A stretch of 61,715 nucleotides of DNA from Bacteroidota bacterium (GCA_029558435.1 JAKQEZ010000745.1:1-61715); one strand, 5' to 3'; positions 1 to 10,475 are shown, counted from the stretch's first letter. Translations and numbers: made by a program. The notes: generated from the letters alone by a model not told the origin.

Positions 1-1185
1 GGAATTAAAGGTGTTGGAGCAAACCATTTCTTTGGTAAATATCCACTTTTGTTGCGGAGCAAACAACGTTAAATCTGCTTTGTTGCCAATTTCAATGGAA
101 GCCATTGGAAGGGATAAAATAGAGCGTGGATTATTGCTCAAAGCGTTTACAACTGCCGATAGTTCAAATTCTCCACAATTCCCCAAGGCTCCAAAGGTTG
201 TTTGCAATTGGATGCTACCAAAATGGGCATGATCAAATTCTACATCTTTTTCTTCTTTATCGTGTGGGCGGTGATCGGATACAATTGCATCAATGGTTCC
301 GTCCAAAACACCTTGCCATAAAGCTTTTCTATCCGATTCACGGCGCAATACCGGCATGAATTTAAAATTAGCATCAAATCCAAGCACTGCTTCTTCGTTG
401 TATTGCAAATTAGCAACATGCACATCGGCCGTAATTGCTAATCCACGTTTTTTTGCTTGACGAACTAATTCCACTCCTTCGGCACTTGAAATTCCGGTTA
501 AGTGAATAGTACTCTCGGTATATTCCAACAAACGAATGTTACGCTCAATTTGGATTATTTCTGCAATAGATGGATCGGCTTTTAAACCTGTTTTGGTGAT
601 GGCGATTCCTTCGTTTACCAAACCGTTGCCAGCAATTGAAAAATCTCTTGAAAAAGCAATTACTTTACCACCAAAATTTTTGGAATACAACAAAGCACGG
701 TACATAATACCAGAAGATACAGGGTGATTATCATCCGAATACAAACGCACTCCCGATTGATACATGTCATACATTTCAGCCAAGCTTTCTCCTTTCATTC
801 CCATGGTGATGGTTCCAATTGGATGAATGTCGGCCAAATGATGTTCTGCCTTGCGTAATACATATTCAACTTGAGTTTTTCCGTCAATTACTGGCGAAGT
901 GCTCGGCAAAACTGCCACGTGTGTGTAGCCTCCAAAAACAGCTGCGTCCAATCCACTTTGTACTGTTTCTTTGTATTCTGCTCCTGGATCACAAAAATCG
1001 GCTTTCAAATCAACCCAACCTTGCGAGATGTGTAAATTGTCGTGTGCAATAACAGTTGCATCACTGTCAGATATTGATTCCGAAATAGCGGTAATGGTGC
1101 CATTCTCAATTAAAATGTCTTTTGTTGTGTTGTTGTGACTTGAAGTTGCGTCGACTATTTTTGCGTTTTTTACCAGTAATTTCAT
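1..1185 (-). CDS. dihydroorotase-like amidohydrolase lacking the HxH metal motif (3' end outside window)
   Basis: The frame starts with ATG at 1185 and runs off the left edge after 395 codons, so perhaps 20-30 residues are missing. The fold is that of class I dihydroorotase: an N-terminal beta segment, then the block [13 protein letters not shown] at residues 56-68, which aligns with the family's DLHVHLREPG. Both metal-binding histidines are replaced (K61, D63). Later family blocks remain, including SDDN, TESTIH and the C-terminal SDHRPH. Such HxH-less dihydroorotase homologues are common in Bacteroidota and may be inactive or structural partners, so a direct role in pyrimidine synthesis should not be assumed. 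The start shares one base with the stop of the BatA-like gene (TGATG), so it is probably translationally coupled as the last gene of that operon. Confidence 0.85.
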   Translation of the reverse strand, partial: MKLLVKNAKIVDATSSHNNTTKDILIENGTITAISESISDSDATVIAHDNLHISQGWVDLKADFCDPGAEYKETVQSGLDAAVFGGYTHVAVLPSTSPVIDGKTQVEYVLRKAEHHLADIHPIGTITMGMKGESLAEMYDMYQSGVRLYSDDNHPVSSGIMYRALLYSKNFGGKVIAFSRDFSIAGNGLVNEGIAITKTGLKADPSIAEIIQIERNIRLLEYTESTIHLTGISSAEGVELVRQAKKRGLAITADVHVANLQYNEEAVLGFDANFKFMPVLRRESDRKALWQGVLDGTIDAIVSDHRPHDKEEKDVEFDHAHFGSIQLQTTFGALGNCGEFELSAVVNALSNNPRSILSLPMASIEIGNKADLTLFAPQQKWIFTKEMVCSNTFNS

Positions 1186-3248
1186 CAATTCTCAATTTTA
1201 TTTTTCCACAATTTCAGTATTAAGAGTTCTGCCACTAGAAATAGTAAGGCAAAAGAAATAAAAAACTTCCAATATGGATACGGTTTTTCTATGTTTAAAT
1301 TAACAGAATGCACTCCTTTATCAACATTCATGTAAGAAACGTTCTCAATTCCTGCTTGTTTTAGGGCGTTTTCAATAGCATCTTTTTCCCATGTTGCAAT
1401 TTGCGATTCGGCTCTGTTGTAATTTAACGCAATTTGACCAATGACATTGCCGTTGTTTTCCAACGAATAAACTCCCGATGTTAAATTAGAAACAGCTTCG
1501 TTACCACTCAAATCAATGTAGGTTACAGCTCCTTTGCGAATGGTCATCGGAATGAATTCCAACGATTTACCTAAGATAACAACTGGTTTTTCAGTGTCTA
1601 TTTTATGATAAATTGGATAATTGTTCGTGAGCCCGATAGTCAGTGAAAGTGGGGGATTGTGGAGTGATAATTCTCCCATTCTCAATACAATAGTTGTGTA
1701 CAAAATATCGGAAACAAACGACCCATATTCGGGTTGCAACACACTGGTAAACAAAAATGCTTGTTGGTTTTTTAATGTGCGATACAAGAGCGATTTTCCA
1801 TTTTGCAAATGCACGATACCAATGGCGTTGGCGCTAGAATTTTCATTCACCAAGTAGAATTTTGTTACTCCCGGCAAGCTCAATTGGTCTTTTTCTTTGT
1901 CAAAAACGCCCTTGAAAAAAGCATCCTTGTAATTCACCTTGTTGATGCGAGTAGCTTGTGCAATTTCTTTTACTACCATCGGTAAACCTAATTTTGATAG
2001 AAATGGATTAACGTTGTTTGTTTTTACATTTTTTCCTAAAAACACAGCAACTGCACCACCATTGTTCGCATATTCTGAAAGCATGGAGTTGAACCCTGTC
2101 GGGATGTCATTAACACCATTGAGCACCACCAAATTAACGCCTTGCAACATGCTTTGTATCAATTCGTTTTGGCTCACCTCATTCACCGCATAAAAATTAT
2201 CCAAACGATAAATATTGGCAAGATTAGAATTCGCATCTTCACCGTTAACCACTAAAATAGCTGATTTTTCAACCACATTGTAGGTGAAATAAAAATCATC
2301 GTCGGCATAAAATTGTTTGTCGGCAACCTTTAAAACACCTGTTTGAATGCCATTTTTCTTGGGTGAAAATGAAATGGATGAAATCGTAGAATTTTGGTGC
2401 GCAATGTCAATATACAAATCTCGCTTTATATCGCCCGTTTCAAATTGTAATTGCACATTTTGTAAATCGTTTTTTCCGTGGTTGGTTACCTTGAAAAACA
2501 ATTCGTTGTTTACACCCACTTTGTGTAGTGGCGAAGCAAACCACACCGAATCAACGCTCAAATTTTCAGAGTTTTGGCTGGTAAACTGAATGGGGATGTA
2601 GTTGTTTACCGTATCGGGTTTTAATAACTTAAATTGATTGGTATTTTTTTGAAAATCAGATAAATAAACAAATTGAACTGAAGCAAAACGACTGCTTTGT
2701 GTGTGATTGGAAATATTGTCTTTTTGCCATTTCACCACTTCGTCGTAGCTTCTAACCAAGGGCGAGGGTTTAACCTTGTCAATACGGTCCAATGCCTCAA
2801 TTTTAGTGGTAATGTGCGATTCTACACCATCCAAATTGTTGGTAGAAAGCAAAATCTTGGTGTTCAAAGGCGCCTTATTGATAAGTTGTTTGGCACTTTC
2901 TTTTGCTTCAGAAATTAATTCACCTTCCACGCCTTTCATAGTCATAGAAAATGAATTGTCAATGTGTATGCACAGCAACGAAGAATTGCCCGCCTGTACA
3001 GATGAATTCTTGGGAAAATAGGGTTGAGCAAATGCTAAAATAATAAGCGCAAGCGCCAATAAACGACAAATAAGAATGAGTAAGTTTTTTAGTTTTTGTG
3101 TGCTTTTATTTTGTTTTTCAATGTGTTGAACAAATTGTAAGCTCGAAAAATAAAGTGTTTTATATTTTCGAAAACTAAATAAATGAATAATAATTGGCAC
3201 AATTAACAGTGCTAATGCCCATAGGAAACCTGGATGAACAAACTTCAT
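1185..3248 (-). CDS. BatA-like membrane protein with degenerate von Willebrand A domain
   Basis: The 687-residue protein begins with the BatA / double-transmembrane N-terminal domain, with hydrophobic helices near residues 9-24 and 57-77 and the typical opening [13 protein letters not shown] vWA-like region follows, with a DxSxS metal-site motif at D97-S101 (DNSFS). A long periplasmic part has repeated beta segments, and a last membrane helix lies near 660-680. Bat proteins are linked to aerotolerance and envelope stress in Bacteroidota, but the exact job of this one is unknown. It follows the DUF1684 gene by 30 nt and runs directly into the dihydroorotase-like gene. The MoxR ATPase that often partners Bat proteins is about 43 kb away, so this is not a classic moxR-bat operon. 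Confidence 0.85.
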   Translation of the reverse strand: MKFVHPGFLWALALLIVPIIIHLFSFRKYKTLYFSSLQFVQHIEKQNKSTQKLKNLLILICRLLALALIILAFAQPYFPKNSSVQAGNSSLLCIHIDNSFSMTMKGVEGELISEAKESAKQLINKAPLNTKILLSTNNLDGVESHITTKIEALDRIDKVKPSPLVRSYDEVVKWQKDNISNHTQSSRFASVQFVYLSDFQKNTNQFKLLKPDTVNNYIPIQFTSQNSENLSVDSVWFASPLHKVGVNNELFFKVTNHGKNDLQNVQLQFETGDIKRDLYIDIAHQNSTISSISFSPKKNGIQTGVLKVADKQFYADDDFYFTYNVVEKSAILVVNGEDANSNLANIYRLDNFYAVNEVSQNELIQSMLQGVNLVVLNGVNDIPTGFNSMLSEYANNGGAVAVFLGKNVKTNNVNPFLSKLGLPMVVKEIAQATRINKVNYKDAFFKGVFDKEKDQLSLPGVTKFYLVNENSSANAIGIVHLQNGKSLLYRTLKNQQAFLFTSVLQPEYGSFVSDILYTTIVLRMGELSLHNPPLSLTIGLTNNYPIYHKIDTEKPVVILGKSLEFIPMTIRKGAVTYIDLSGNEAVSNLTSGVYSLENNGNVIGQIALNYNRAESQIATWEKDAIENALKQAGIENVSYMNVDKGVHSVNLNIEKPYPYWKFFISFALLFLVAELLILKLWKNKIEN

Positions 3249-3278
3249 GATTCAAAGTTAAAGATATTCGGCAATAAA

Positions 3279-3872
3279 TTACTTTTCAATTGGATTTTTT
3301 TCGCCCGCTTGAATAGAAATTTGTAAATGATTCTCTTTTGGCGGAATGGGGCAGTTGTAACGATGCGAATAGGCACAATAGGGATTGTAGGCCAAATTGA
3401 AGTCTAAAATTACAGTTGATTTTTTAGGCATTTTCAAATCCAAGTAACGACCTGCACCATAGGTTTCTTTTCCATTGGTTAAATCTTTAAAGGGCAACAA
3501 CAAGTAATCTTTATAGGCTTCTTGTTGCGACAATTTTACATCTTGATATACGTATAATTTTACTTTTTGTTGGTGCAATTCAAAAACTACATATCCCCGC
3601 GATTGGTACAATTTTGTTCTGCCAGATGAAGTTGGAATTTCAAATTTTTTACCTTTTTTTACTTTAAATTTAGCTTTAACTCGATAGTCTTTATTGATTG
3701 AAAACCAGTCAAATGATTGGATGTTGTTTTTTTCTTCACTGTTCAATACATCGCTTTGTTCACTCAATATTTCAAGTGAAAAAGAATCGCGTAAATGTTG
3801 GATAGAATCTTGGTATTGCCCAAAATTCCATTGCAACAACAAAACAAAAAATAAGAGTAAACAAAAACGCAT
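3279..3872 (-). CDS. DUF1684 secreted protein
   Basis: 197 residues with an N-terminal signal peptide (hydrophobic stretch at residues 3-16, then NFGQ). The body matches the DUF1684 pattern: a YRVKAKF segment, GKKFEIPTSSGRT, then an aromatic- and Pro-rich end with NPYCAYSHRYNCPIPP, the family's most conserved block. The three nearby cysteines and histidine could form a metal or disulphide site, but no function is established. It starts 7 nt after the DUF1015 gene and is followed by the BatA-like gene, so the four genes look co-transcribed. Confidence 0.8.
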   Translation of the reverse strand: MRFCLLLFFVLLLQWNFGQYQDSIQHLRDSFSLEILSEQSDVLNSEEKNNIQSFDWFSINKDYRVKAKFKVKKGKKFEIPTSSGRTKLYQSRGYVVFELHQQKVKLYVYQDVKLSQQEAYKDYLLLPFKDLTNGKETYGAGRYLDLKMPKKSTVILDFNLAYNPYCAYSHRYNCPIPPKENHLQISIQAGEKNPIEK

Positions 3873-3879
3873 TTATTGA

Positions 3880-5115
3880 CTATTCGTTGATATCGTAAAT
3901 AGTTAAACCGCTGCGCAATTTTGGTTCTACCCACGTAGATTTTGGCGGCATGATTAATTGATTGTCTGCCACTTTTTTCACTTGATCAATGGTAACAGGA
4001 TGTAAGAAAATAGCCATTTCGTATTTATCTTTTTGCAGCCAATGCTCAATTTTTTCTACAGGTGTTGTGCCGCCAATAAATTCAATATTTCTATCCGTTT
4101 TTAAATCGCCAATTTTCAATATAGGTTGCAACAAATAACGTGTTAAAATTTCGGCATCCAACGAGTTGACAGGGTGATTTTTATCAATAATTGCCGGTTT
4201 GCAGGTGAATTTATACCAATTTCCTTTGATCGCAACAATCATTTCGTGCTCTTGTGTTGGTTTTTGCAACGCTTGGCATTTTTCAATTTCAAAAGATGCT
4301 GCTGCTTGTTCCAACAACGCTTGTTCGGTTAAGCCGTTTAAACTTTTAATAAAACGGTTGAATTCAAGGATTTGCATCAAATCTTCATCAATCATAAAAG
4401 CAAGAAAACTGCTTTCGTTTTGACAAACTGGTCTATTTTCTCTTCTACGTCTATCTTCCAAACCAACAGACGAAGCCGAGCGGTGGTGACCATCAGCAAT
4501 GTACAGCGCATCAATAGCTTCAAATAAACGTTGCATTTCTGCAGTTTCATCTTCCGATAACACCCACATTTCGTGTTTGATACGGTCGGTAGTTGTGAAT
4601 TCGTATTCTGGTCGTTGCGCTATAATTTCGTTTATTTTGTTGTCTATCAAATTATTGTGTTTGTAGGATAGCAACACGGGTTCTGCATTCAAACCAACAA
4701 TATCCAAGTAATCGATAAACATTTCTTCGCGACTGGTTAACGTTGCTTCGTGTTTTTTTATAGCATCCTCGCGGTATTCTTGATTGCTTGCTCCGGCAAT
4801 AACTCCTTTGAATGCATGACCGTTTTTGGTTTGCTGGTAGATGTATATGCGGGGAGAGGCATCTTGGAATAAAATACCTTCGTCAATGAATTTTTTATAT
4901 TCTTTTTTTACCAACTCAAAACGTTCGGGCGTATTGGGTTGCGTAGTTCTTTCTCCTCCAAACTCTGGATTAATGATGTGTAGAAAAGTGTAGGGATTAT
5001 CTTCCAATTTTGATTCCAATACGTTTTTTTTGTACGAATAAATTGGTCGAGTAGCAACAAGATGAACTTTGTCGCGAACAGATCGAATAGCTTTGAATGG
5101 AATAATTTTAGCCAT
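3880..5115 (-). CDS. DUF1015 family protein
   Basis: 411 residues, cytosolic, no membrane segment. It shows the DUF1015 hallmarks: N-terminal IIPFKAIRSVRDKVHLVATR, a central NPEF block, and the signature ALYIADGHHRSASS near residue 205, whose His and Asp residues suggest a catalytic or nucleotide-binding site. Length fits the family (about 400). In many Bacteroidota this family sits beside serine biosynthesis genes, but no serA or serC is seen here. It is the first gene of a reverse-strand operon with a good promoter upstream. Biochemical function unknown. Confidence 0.85.
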   Translation of the reverse strand: MAKIIPFKAIRSVRDKVHLVATRPIYSYKKNVLESKLEDNPYTFLHIINPEFGGERTTQPNTPERFELVKKEYKKFIDEGILFQDASPRIYIYQQTKNGHAFKGVIAGASNQEYREDAIKKHEATLTSREEMFIDYLDIVGLNAEPVLLSYKHNNLIDNKINEIIAQRPEYEFTTTDRIKHEMWVLSEDETAEMQRLFEAIDALYIADGHHRSASSVGLEDRRRRENRPVCQNESSFLAFMIDEDLMQILEFNRFIKSLNGLTEQALLEQAAASFEIEKCQALQKPTQEHEMIVAIKGNWYKFTCKPAIIDKNHPVNSLDAEILTRYLLQPILKIGDLKTDRNIEFIGGTTPVEKIEHWLQKDKYEMAIFLHPVTIDQVKKVADNQLIMPPKSTWVEPKLRSGLTIYDINE

Positions 5116-5152
5116 TGTTAATACGTAATTTGATACACTAATTTTGTGGTTT

Positions 5153-5182
5153 CAAATCTAATCTTTTTCTTGTATTTAGCAA
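5153..5182 (-). promoter_or_regulatory. Bacteroidota-type promoter for the DUF1015 operon
   Basis: On the reverse strand a TTG (5180-5182) is followed after exactly 19 nt by TAGATTTG (5153-5160), matching TTG-N19-TAnnTTTG. The element ends 37 nt before the DUF1015 start, leaving a normal leader. Confidence 0.6.
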
Positions 5183-5256
5183 TGAAAATCGTGTTTAATT
5201 ACGAAAATGTTACACCTTGTTAGAAAACAAACTTTTAATGGATTTTTTTACTTTAG

Positions 5257-6588
5257 TTAATGGTGTTTTTCGCTAAATTCAATACCATAAAGAGCTAATT
5301 CTTCCAAAATTGGTTCATAAATTTCCTTTTTGATAGGTAAAAGCACTCCTTTTTCGGTAATTTGATTGTTGAGAATTAATTTAGCTCCCATTCCAACAGG
5401 CAATCCAACGGTATTGGACATAGAAGTGTACACTTGATCTTCGCCAATGTTAACCATACTCGAAGTGATTTTATGGGTTTGGTTGTTAAGTATGTATTCA
5501 AATTCATGAATCATTACCAACATATCTTTATCACCTGTATTGAGGGTCCATTTGCGTTCCAATATTTCTTGCAACAATTTAGCAGGTGTTGGCGAAGGGA
5601 TTTTCAATGTTTTTTCACCATCAAACAAACCTAACCATTCAAATTTAGGGTACAAATACCCCCATTTTTCACCTAAAAACTGTTTGAATTTATCTTCTAC
5701 CGAACGAGTTGGGTGGTAGGGAAGATAGGTGTTTAAAAATTCTCTTGGCGAACATACCTCCAAATCGGTTAGTACATAACTATCGTCGGTCATTCCCAAC
5801 TGAACAAAAATATCCCAAGCTTCACAAAAATCTGGACGTCTCAATGTTCCACGATAAATAGTAGGGATGCCTTCCAAACCATAAATGCTGCGATAAGAAA
5901 GCGAGTCGCGATTGGCATAACCTGTAAAATCACCGTATCCTTCAACCGATAAATAATCTAAACGCGAAAATAAATGGTGGTAAGGAATGTATTTATATTG
6001 TCCGTTGCGTATAAATTTTGCAGCACCACCTGCACCTGCCAATACCACATTGCGAGGGTTCCACGTAAACTTGTAATTCCACGGATTATCGTCGGATTCT
6101 GGGGCAATTAATCCACCACAAAACGATTTGAAGCAATCAATTTTACCACCTTTTTCTTTGATTTCATCAATGATTTTCATGGCGCTCATGTGATCGATGC
6201 CTGGATCTACACCTATTTCATTCAAAATAGTAATTCCGGCTTCTTTAGCAGCACTTTCCAACGCACGCATTTCTGGAGATACGTAGGAAGGAGTAACCAA
6301 ATCCTTTTTGAAATCAATACAATCTTTAGCAACTTCCACATGAAAAATTGCAGGTAACATTGAAATTACTAAATCAACTTGTTGTATGTGTTTTCTACGT
6401 TCGTCTTTGTTTAACGCATCAAAATTGAGCGCAATTCCGTTGGGATGATTATTGATTTTAGCCTTAACTTTTTCAATGTCTTGGTCGGTAATCTGAATTT
6501 TCCAATCGTATTTTTCCGATTCTTTTAATAGGTATCTAATTAACGAAGAGGCTGATAGACCTGCACCAAGAACTAATATTGATTTCAT
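5257..6588 (-). CDS. saccharopine dehydrogenase-like oxidoreductase
   Basis: 443 residues. It opens with a Rossmann dinucleotide-binding motif (ILVLGAGLSASSLIRYL, residues 4-20), followed by the NAD(P) domain and a C-terminal domain with the LYS9-type pattern, including NEIGVDPGIDHMSA near residue 125 and GLPVGMGAKLIL near the end. The family carries out NAD(P)-dependent oxidation or formation of saccharopine-like amino-acid adducts; the bacterial paralogues' substrate is often unproven. A TATCTTTG-like element is not seen, but TACATTTG (6607-6614, reverse) lies 18 nt before the start. It appears to be a single-gene unit between DUF1015 and holB. Confidence 0.85.
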   Translation of the reverse strand: MKSILVLGAGLSASSLIRYLLKESEKYDWKIQITDQDIEKVKAKINNHPNGIALNFDALNKDERRKHIQQVDLVISMLPAIFHVEVAKDCIDFKKDLVTPSYVSPEMRALESAAKEAGITILNEIGVDPGIDHMSAMKIIDEIKEKGGKIDCFKSFCGGLIAPESDDNPWNYKFTWNPRNVVLAGAGGAAKFIRNGQYKYIPYHHLFSRLDYLSVEGYGDFTGYANRDSLSYRSIYGLEGIPTIYRGTLRRPDFCEAWDIFVQLGMTDDSYVLTDLEVCSPREFLNTYLPYHPTRSVEDKFKQFLGEKWGYLYPKFEWLGLFDGEKTLKIPSPTPAKLLQEILERKWTLNTGDKDMLVMIHEFEYILNNQTHKITSSMVNIGEDQVYTSMSNTVGLPVGMGAKLILNNQITEKGVLLPIKKEIYEPILEELALYGIEFSEKHH

Positions 6589-6652
6589 TTTAGCTAATTT
6601 TTAACACAAATGTAATGAATTAACAAATAAAATAACATTCAACTACTAAAAA

Positions 6653-7771
6653 TTATGCTGCATGAATGTAACGCATTACGTTAAAACAAATATTTGTGAA
6701 GATTAATTTTGTATTTGCATTTCTTTCAATGTAGTAATAAGCTTTGCTAAACATATCGTTGAAATCGGCAATGTTGTTTCCTGAAATAAAACGAGCAAAG
6801 TTTTTCAGAAACTCAGCTTCTTCATTGGATGCACGCATTAGCACGTCATCGGTATAGTTTTTCATTAAACTTTGGCGCATCATGTAGAGGCAATACATCA
6901 GAAAGTTTTTTTGAAATTCTTTATTGTATTGATCCATGTTTTCGCACCAATCCAACATTTTGTTTACGTCTTTTTTATAGCACGAGCGCATTAATTCGAT
7001 AAACAATTCACGTTCTTCGTTAATATCACTAGAATCATGTAACATTTGTACCGCTTCCAAATAATCTCCTTCTGAACGCAGCGTGATGGAATCAGCTTTT
7101 GAAATGTTGAGTTCAAATGCTTCGCGCAAGTGTATGCTTAAATCAGTGGTTTCAATTTTGGGAACTCGATAGAATTGTGTGCGTGATAAAATGGTGGTAA
7201 GGAATTTATCGTGTTGGCGCCCCACTAAAATAAAATAAGTGCCCAAAGGAGGTTCTTCCAAAACTTTCAAAATTTTATTAGCGGCAGAATCATTCATTTC
7301 CTCAGCCATCCAAATTACAACAACACGTTGGCGACCTTCAAAAGCTTTAAGTGTTAAACTTTTTAAAATTTCTGTACTTGCATCTACACCTATAATTAGC
7401 CTTCTTCCTTTTGGATCGATGAAATTGGTCCAATCTTCTAAGGAGAAATATGGATTTTCTTTTATCTTACTACGCCATTTAGGATAAAGGTCTGCGCACG
7501 ATTTTTTTTCAGCTAAAGCAATCGGATAAATAAAATGAAGGTCTGGATGCTGTAAATTTTGAACTTTTAGACAAGAATCACACGTTCCGCAACTGTCATT
7601 TTCTTGTTTGTTTTTACAAAATAAATATTGCACATACGCCAAAGCCAAAGGCAAAACACCATGTCCTTCCTTTCCTAAAAAAAGCTTTGCGTGACTTATT
7701 TTTTTGCTATTGATTTCGTTAATTAATAGCTGCTTTAAATGATGTTGACCAATTACTTCTGAAAATTGCAT
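6653..7771 (-). CDS. holB: DNA polymerase III delta' subunit
   Basis: 372 residues, a clamp-loader AAA+ protein. The zinc module is visible: C52, then CGTCDSC with C61, C64 and C67. The P-loop position carries GKEGHG (33-38) without the GK[T/S] of an active ATPase, as expected for delta', which acts as a rigid stator in the clamp loader and does not hydrolyse ATP. Sensor-1-type VLEEPP and LSRTQFYRVP follow (the latter in the SRC-motif position, here SRT). It probably loads the beta clamp with tau/gamma and delta, which are not in this window. Divergent from the coiled-coil protein gene at 7867. Confidence 0.85.
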   Translation of the reverse strand: MQFSEVIGQHHLKQLLINEINSKKISHAKLFLGKEGHGVLPLALAYVQYLFCKNKQENDSCGTCDSCLKVQNLQHPDLHFIYPIALAEKKSCADLYPKWRSKIKENPYFSLEDWTNFIDPKGRRLIIGVDASTEILKSLTLKAFEGRQRVVVIWMAEEMNDSAANKILKVLEEPPLGTYFILVGRQHDKFLTTILSRTQFYRVPKIETTDLSIHLREAFELNISKADSITLRSEGDYLEAVQMLHDSSDINEERELFIELMRSCYKKDVNKMLDWCENMDQYNKEFQKNFLMYCLYMMRQSLMKNYTDDVLMRASNEEAEFLKNFARFISGNNIADFNDMFSKAYYYIERNANTKLIFTNICFNVMRYIHAA

Positions 7772-7801
7772 GAAGTAAAATTAATTATTTGTGGAATAGT
7801 A

Positions 7802-7834
7802 TTTGTTAAAAAGGTAAATTTGTTAATAAATTTG
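7802..7834 (+). promoter_or_regulatory. promoter before the Ala/Lys-rich secreted protein
   Basis: TTTG at 7802-7805, then 21 nt, then TAAATTTG at 7827-7834. A second TAAATTTG lies just upstream (7815-7822) but has no -33 partner at a fitting distance. The gene starts 32 nt downstream. Confidence 0.5.
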
Positions 7835-7866
7835 TTTAACTTTAAGTTTAAAATAAATCAAGTAAA

Positions 7867-9042
7867 ATGAAAAAGAGAGTACTTATTTTGTCATTATTTA
7901 TTGCTACTTCAGGTATTTTTGCATACGCTGAAAATAATGTACAAACAACAACTAAGCAAGAAATTTCAAAAGCAGGAGTTACGTTTACAGTTAATGTGAA
8001 AAGTGATAAAGGTCCAGTTGTTGGAGCTTTAGTTAAGGTTACCCTTGGCAACACGGTATTAGGAGCTGGAACAACAGATGCGGCAGGAAATGCTAAAATT
8101 ACAATTGCTTCGTACAACAAACAATTGGTGCGTATTGACGTATCGCATACATTATATAGAAACGATAGTAAATCAGAAGTTGTATTAGAAAACGATGGAA
8201 TTATTCCATTTGTATTAAAGTCTAAAACAGAATCTATTGATGATGCAGCAGCGCGTGAGGCGGAATACAAAGCAAAACAAGAAGCAGCAAATAAAGCAGC
8301 CGAAGAAGCTAAAAAACAAGAAGATGCTATAAAACAATCAACGCAGCAAACGCAAAGCGAGGCTGAAGCAACAAAAGCAGCGGCTGAGAAAAAAGCAGCA
8401 GAAGCAAAAGCACAACAAGAAGCTCTTGACAAGCAACGCAAAGAAATGGAAGAACGCTTAGCAGCAGAAAAAGCAGCAAGAGAAGAAGCAGCAAAAAAAC
8501 AACAAGAACAAGCTCAAAAAAATGCTGAAAACAAAGTTGTAGATGCATCTAAAGAAGCGAAGTTAACTGCAGAAGATGCTAAAAGAGAACAAAAAGAGCA
8601 AGAAGCTAAATTGAAAGAAGCACAAGCGCAAGCAAAAGCTCAAAAAGAAGCTGCCGCTTCAGAGGCTGAGCGATTAAAAGCAGCAGAAAAAGCGAAAAAA
8701 GAAGCAGCTAAAGAACAAAAAGCAGCAGAAAAAGCTAAAAAAGAAGCTGAAAAAGCAGCTAAAGAAGCAGAAAAAGAAGCGAAAGCCGCAGAAAAAGCAA
8801 AAGCTCAAGCTGAAAAATTGCAAGCAAACATTGAAAAATTAGATGAGCAACAAGCTAAGTTGAACGCTAATCGTGATAAGCTGAACAAACAACAGCAAAA
8901 GTTACAAAGCCAATTAGATAAAGGAAAAGGCGATGCAGCTAAAATTCAAACAAAAATGGCAAAATTGGACTTAAGCCACGCAAAATTGGATGAAAGTCAA
9001 TTGAAAATTGATAAGAAAAGAGAAAAATTATTGAAAAAATAA
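7867..9042 (+). CDS. secreted protein with Ig-like domain and long Ala/Lys/Glu-rich helix
   Basis: 391 residues. A signal peptide (residues 1-21, ending FAYA) is followed by a compact beta-rich segment at about 32-112 that looks like a carboxypeptidase-regulatory or Ig-like fold (GALVKVTLGNTVLGAG, then TTDAAGNAKI). From about 125 to the C-terminus the chain is almost only Ala, Lys, Glu and Gln, predicted as one very long helix or coiled coil resembling TolA's central region; the last 90 residues become heptad-like with QQAKLNANRDKL-type repeats. There is no C-terminal sorting domain or membrane anchor. The protein may span the periplasm or organise the envelope; this is inference from shape only. 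It is a single-gene unit with its own promoter and terminator. Confidence 0.7.
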   Translation: MKKRVLILSLFIATSGIFAYAENNVQTTTKQEISKAGVTFTVNVKSDKGPVVGALVKVTLGNTVLGAGTTDAAGNAKITIASYNKQLVRIDVSHTLYRNDSKSEVVLENDGIIPFVLKSKTESIDDAAAREAEYKAKQEAANKAAEEAKKQEDAIKQSTQQTQSEAEATKAAAEKKAAEAKAQQEALDKQRKEMEERLAAEKAAREEAAKKQQEQAQKNAENKVVDASKEAKLTAEDAKREQKEQEAKLKEAQAQAKAQKEAAASEAERLKAAEKAKKEAAKEQKAAEKAKKEAEKAAKEAEKEAKAAEKAKAQAEKLQANIEKLDEQQAKLNANRDKLNKQQQKLQSQLDKGKGDAAKIQTKMAKLDLSHAKLDESQLKIDKKREKLLKK

Positions 9043-9063
9043 ATTTCAACAATTTTGATTCGC

Positions 9064-9100
9064 AAAGGCTGTTCAATTTTTGAGCGGCCTTTGTTTTTTT
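9064..9100 (+). terminator. intrinsic terminator after the Ala/Lys-rich protein
   Basis: A 13-bp stem (arms starting AAAGGCTGTTCAA and ending TTGAGCGGCCTTT, two G-U pairs) with a short T loop is followed by GTTTTTTT. It lies 21 nt after the stop codon. Confidence 0.8.
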
Positions 9101-9176
9101 GTAGATTAATTCAAAATCTTTCTTAAATTTAAACTCAAATATTACAACAAGTTTCCTAATCTAATTAACATAAAAC

Positions 9177-10475
9177 ATGTCACAAGAAATAAATAACAGC
9201 AACGAAATTATTTGTCCCAACTGCCACAAAGCTTTTAAGGTGGACCAGGCAGGATATGCTTCTATCTTAAAACAAGTGCGCGACCACCAATTTGAAGAGG
9301 AAGTTAAAAAACGTTTGGATTTGGCTCAAAAAGAAAAAGAAAATGCAGTGCAACTTGCTCAAGCTACAATAAAAAATGAATTGCAAGAACTAATTGCAAA
9401 AAAAGATAGAGAGTTGGCCGAGTTGAGAGCACAAAAAGAATTGGAATTAACCCAAAAAATCACCCAAAAAGAAAATGAATTGGTTCAATTGCAATCCAAA
9501 ATTGAGGCTGCTGAATTGAATAAAAAATTGGCAGTAACAGAAGCCACTCAAAAAGTTGAAAAAGAACGCGATGAATTGAAAAGTCAATTAAACATAAAGG
9601 AAACTGAAAAAGCATTATTGGAGAAATCGCTCAACGAACAATTTGCCTCAAAACTACAAGAAAAAGAAGCCATCATTCGAATGAAAGATGAAGAAATTGA
9701 GATGCGCAAAGACCTAAAGATGAAAATGTCAACCAAAATGTTGGGCGAAACTTTGGAGCAACATTGCGAATTGGAGTTCAATAAATTGCGCGCAACAGCA
9801 TTTCAAAAAGCTTATTTTGAAAAAGATAACGATGCCCGCACAGGAAGTAAAGGCGATTTTATTTATCGTGAAATGGACGACGCTGGCAATGAAATCATTT
9901 CCATTATGTTTGAAATGAAAAACGAAGGCGATGAAACTGCCTCTAAAAAGAAAAACGAAGATTTTTTCAAAGAATTGGACAAAGATCGAACAGAAAAAAA
10001 ATGTGAATATGCTGTTTTGGTAACCATGTTGGAAGCTGAAAACGAATATTATAACACAGGAATTGTAGATGTGTCTCACCGATATGAGAAAATGTATGTA
10101 GTGCGCCCAAATTTCTTCATTCCAATTATTACCTTATTGCGCAACGCAGCTATGAATTCACTGCAATACAAAGCCGAATTAGCTTTGGTGAGAAATCAAA
10201 ATATTGACATTTCTAATTTTGAAGATAAAATCAATGCGTTTAAAGAAGGATTTGCTCGAAATTATGAATTAGCAAGTAGAAAATTTAAAACAGCCATTGA
10301 AGAAATTGACAAAACGATTTTACACTTGCAAAAAACAAAAGACGCATTGTTGTCATCGGATAATAATTTGCGCTTAGCCAACCAAAAAGCAGATGATTTA
10401 ACCATAAAACGCTTAACACACGGCAATCCAACTATGAAAGCAAAGTTTGATGAGTTGAATAAAAATGATAATTAA
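9177..10475 (+). CDS. DUF2130 domain protein
   Basis: 432 residues. A zinc-ribbon-like CPNC (C13, C16) opens the protein, then a long charged coiled coil (about residues 30-190), then the globular DUF2130 domain with [26 protein letters not shown] and [10 protein letters not shown]. The arrangement of D, E and K residues in GDF...MFEMKNE resembles the core of PD-(D/E)xK nucleases, as suggested for this family, although no activity is shown here. The start at 9177 follows a 76-nt spacer after the terminator. It is probably cytosolic. Its neighbours give no pathway clue. Confidence 0.8.
   Translation: MSQEINNSNEIICPNCHKAFKVDQAGYASILKQVRDHQFEEEVKKRLDLAQKEKENAVQLAQATIKNELQELIAKKDRELAELRAQKELELTQKITQKENELVQLQSKIEAAELNKKLAVTEATQKVEKERDELKSQLNIKETEKALLEKSLNEQFASKLQEKEAIIRMKDEEIEMRKDLKMKMSTKMLGETLEQHCELEFNKLRATAFQKAYFEKDNDARTGSKGDFIYREMDDAGNEIISIMFEMKNEGDETASKKKNEDFFKELDKDRTEKKCEYAVLVTMLEAENEYYNTGIVDVSHRYEKMYVVRPNFFIPIITLLRNAAMNSLQYKAELALVRNQNIDISNFEDKINAFKEGFARNYELASRKFKTAIEEIDKTILHLQKTKDALLSSDNNLRLANQKADDLTIKRLTHGNPTMKAKFDELNKNDN

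Noticed and set aside
7848..8548. Long reverse-strand frames of Cys/Ala/Ser- or Leu-rich sequence opposite the coiled-coil gene
   Set aside because: They mirror the GCA/AAA/GAA repeats of the Ala/Lys/Glu-rich gene; composition and lack of start context show they are shadows.
8281..8820. Direct repeats of GCAGAAAAAGC type within the coiled-coil gene
   Set aside because: They are the result of Ala-Glu-Lys codon repetition in a helical protein, not a CRISPR or a separate DNA repeat family.
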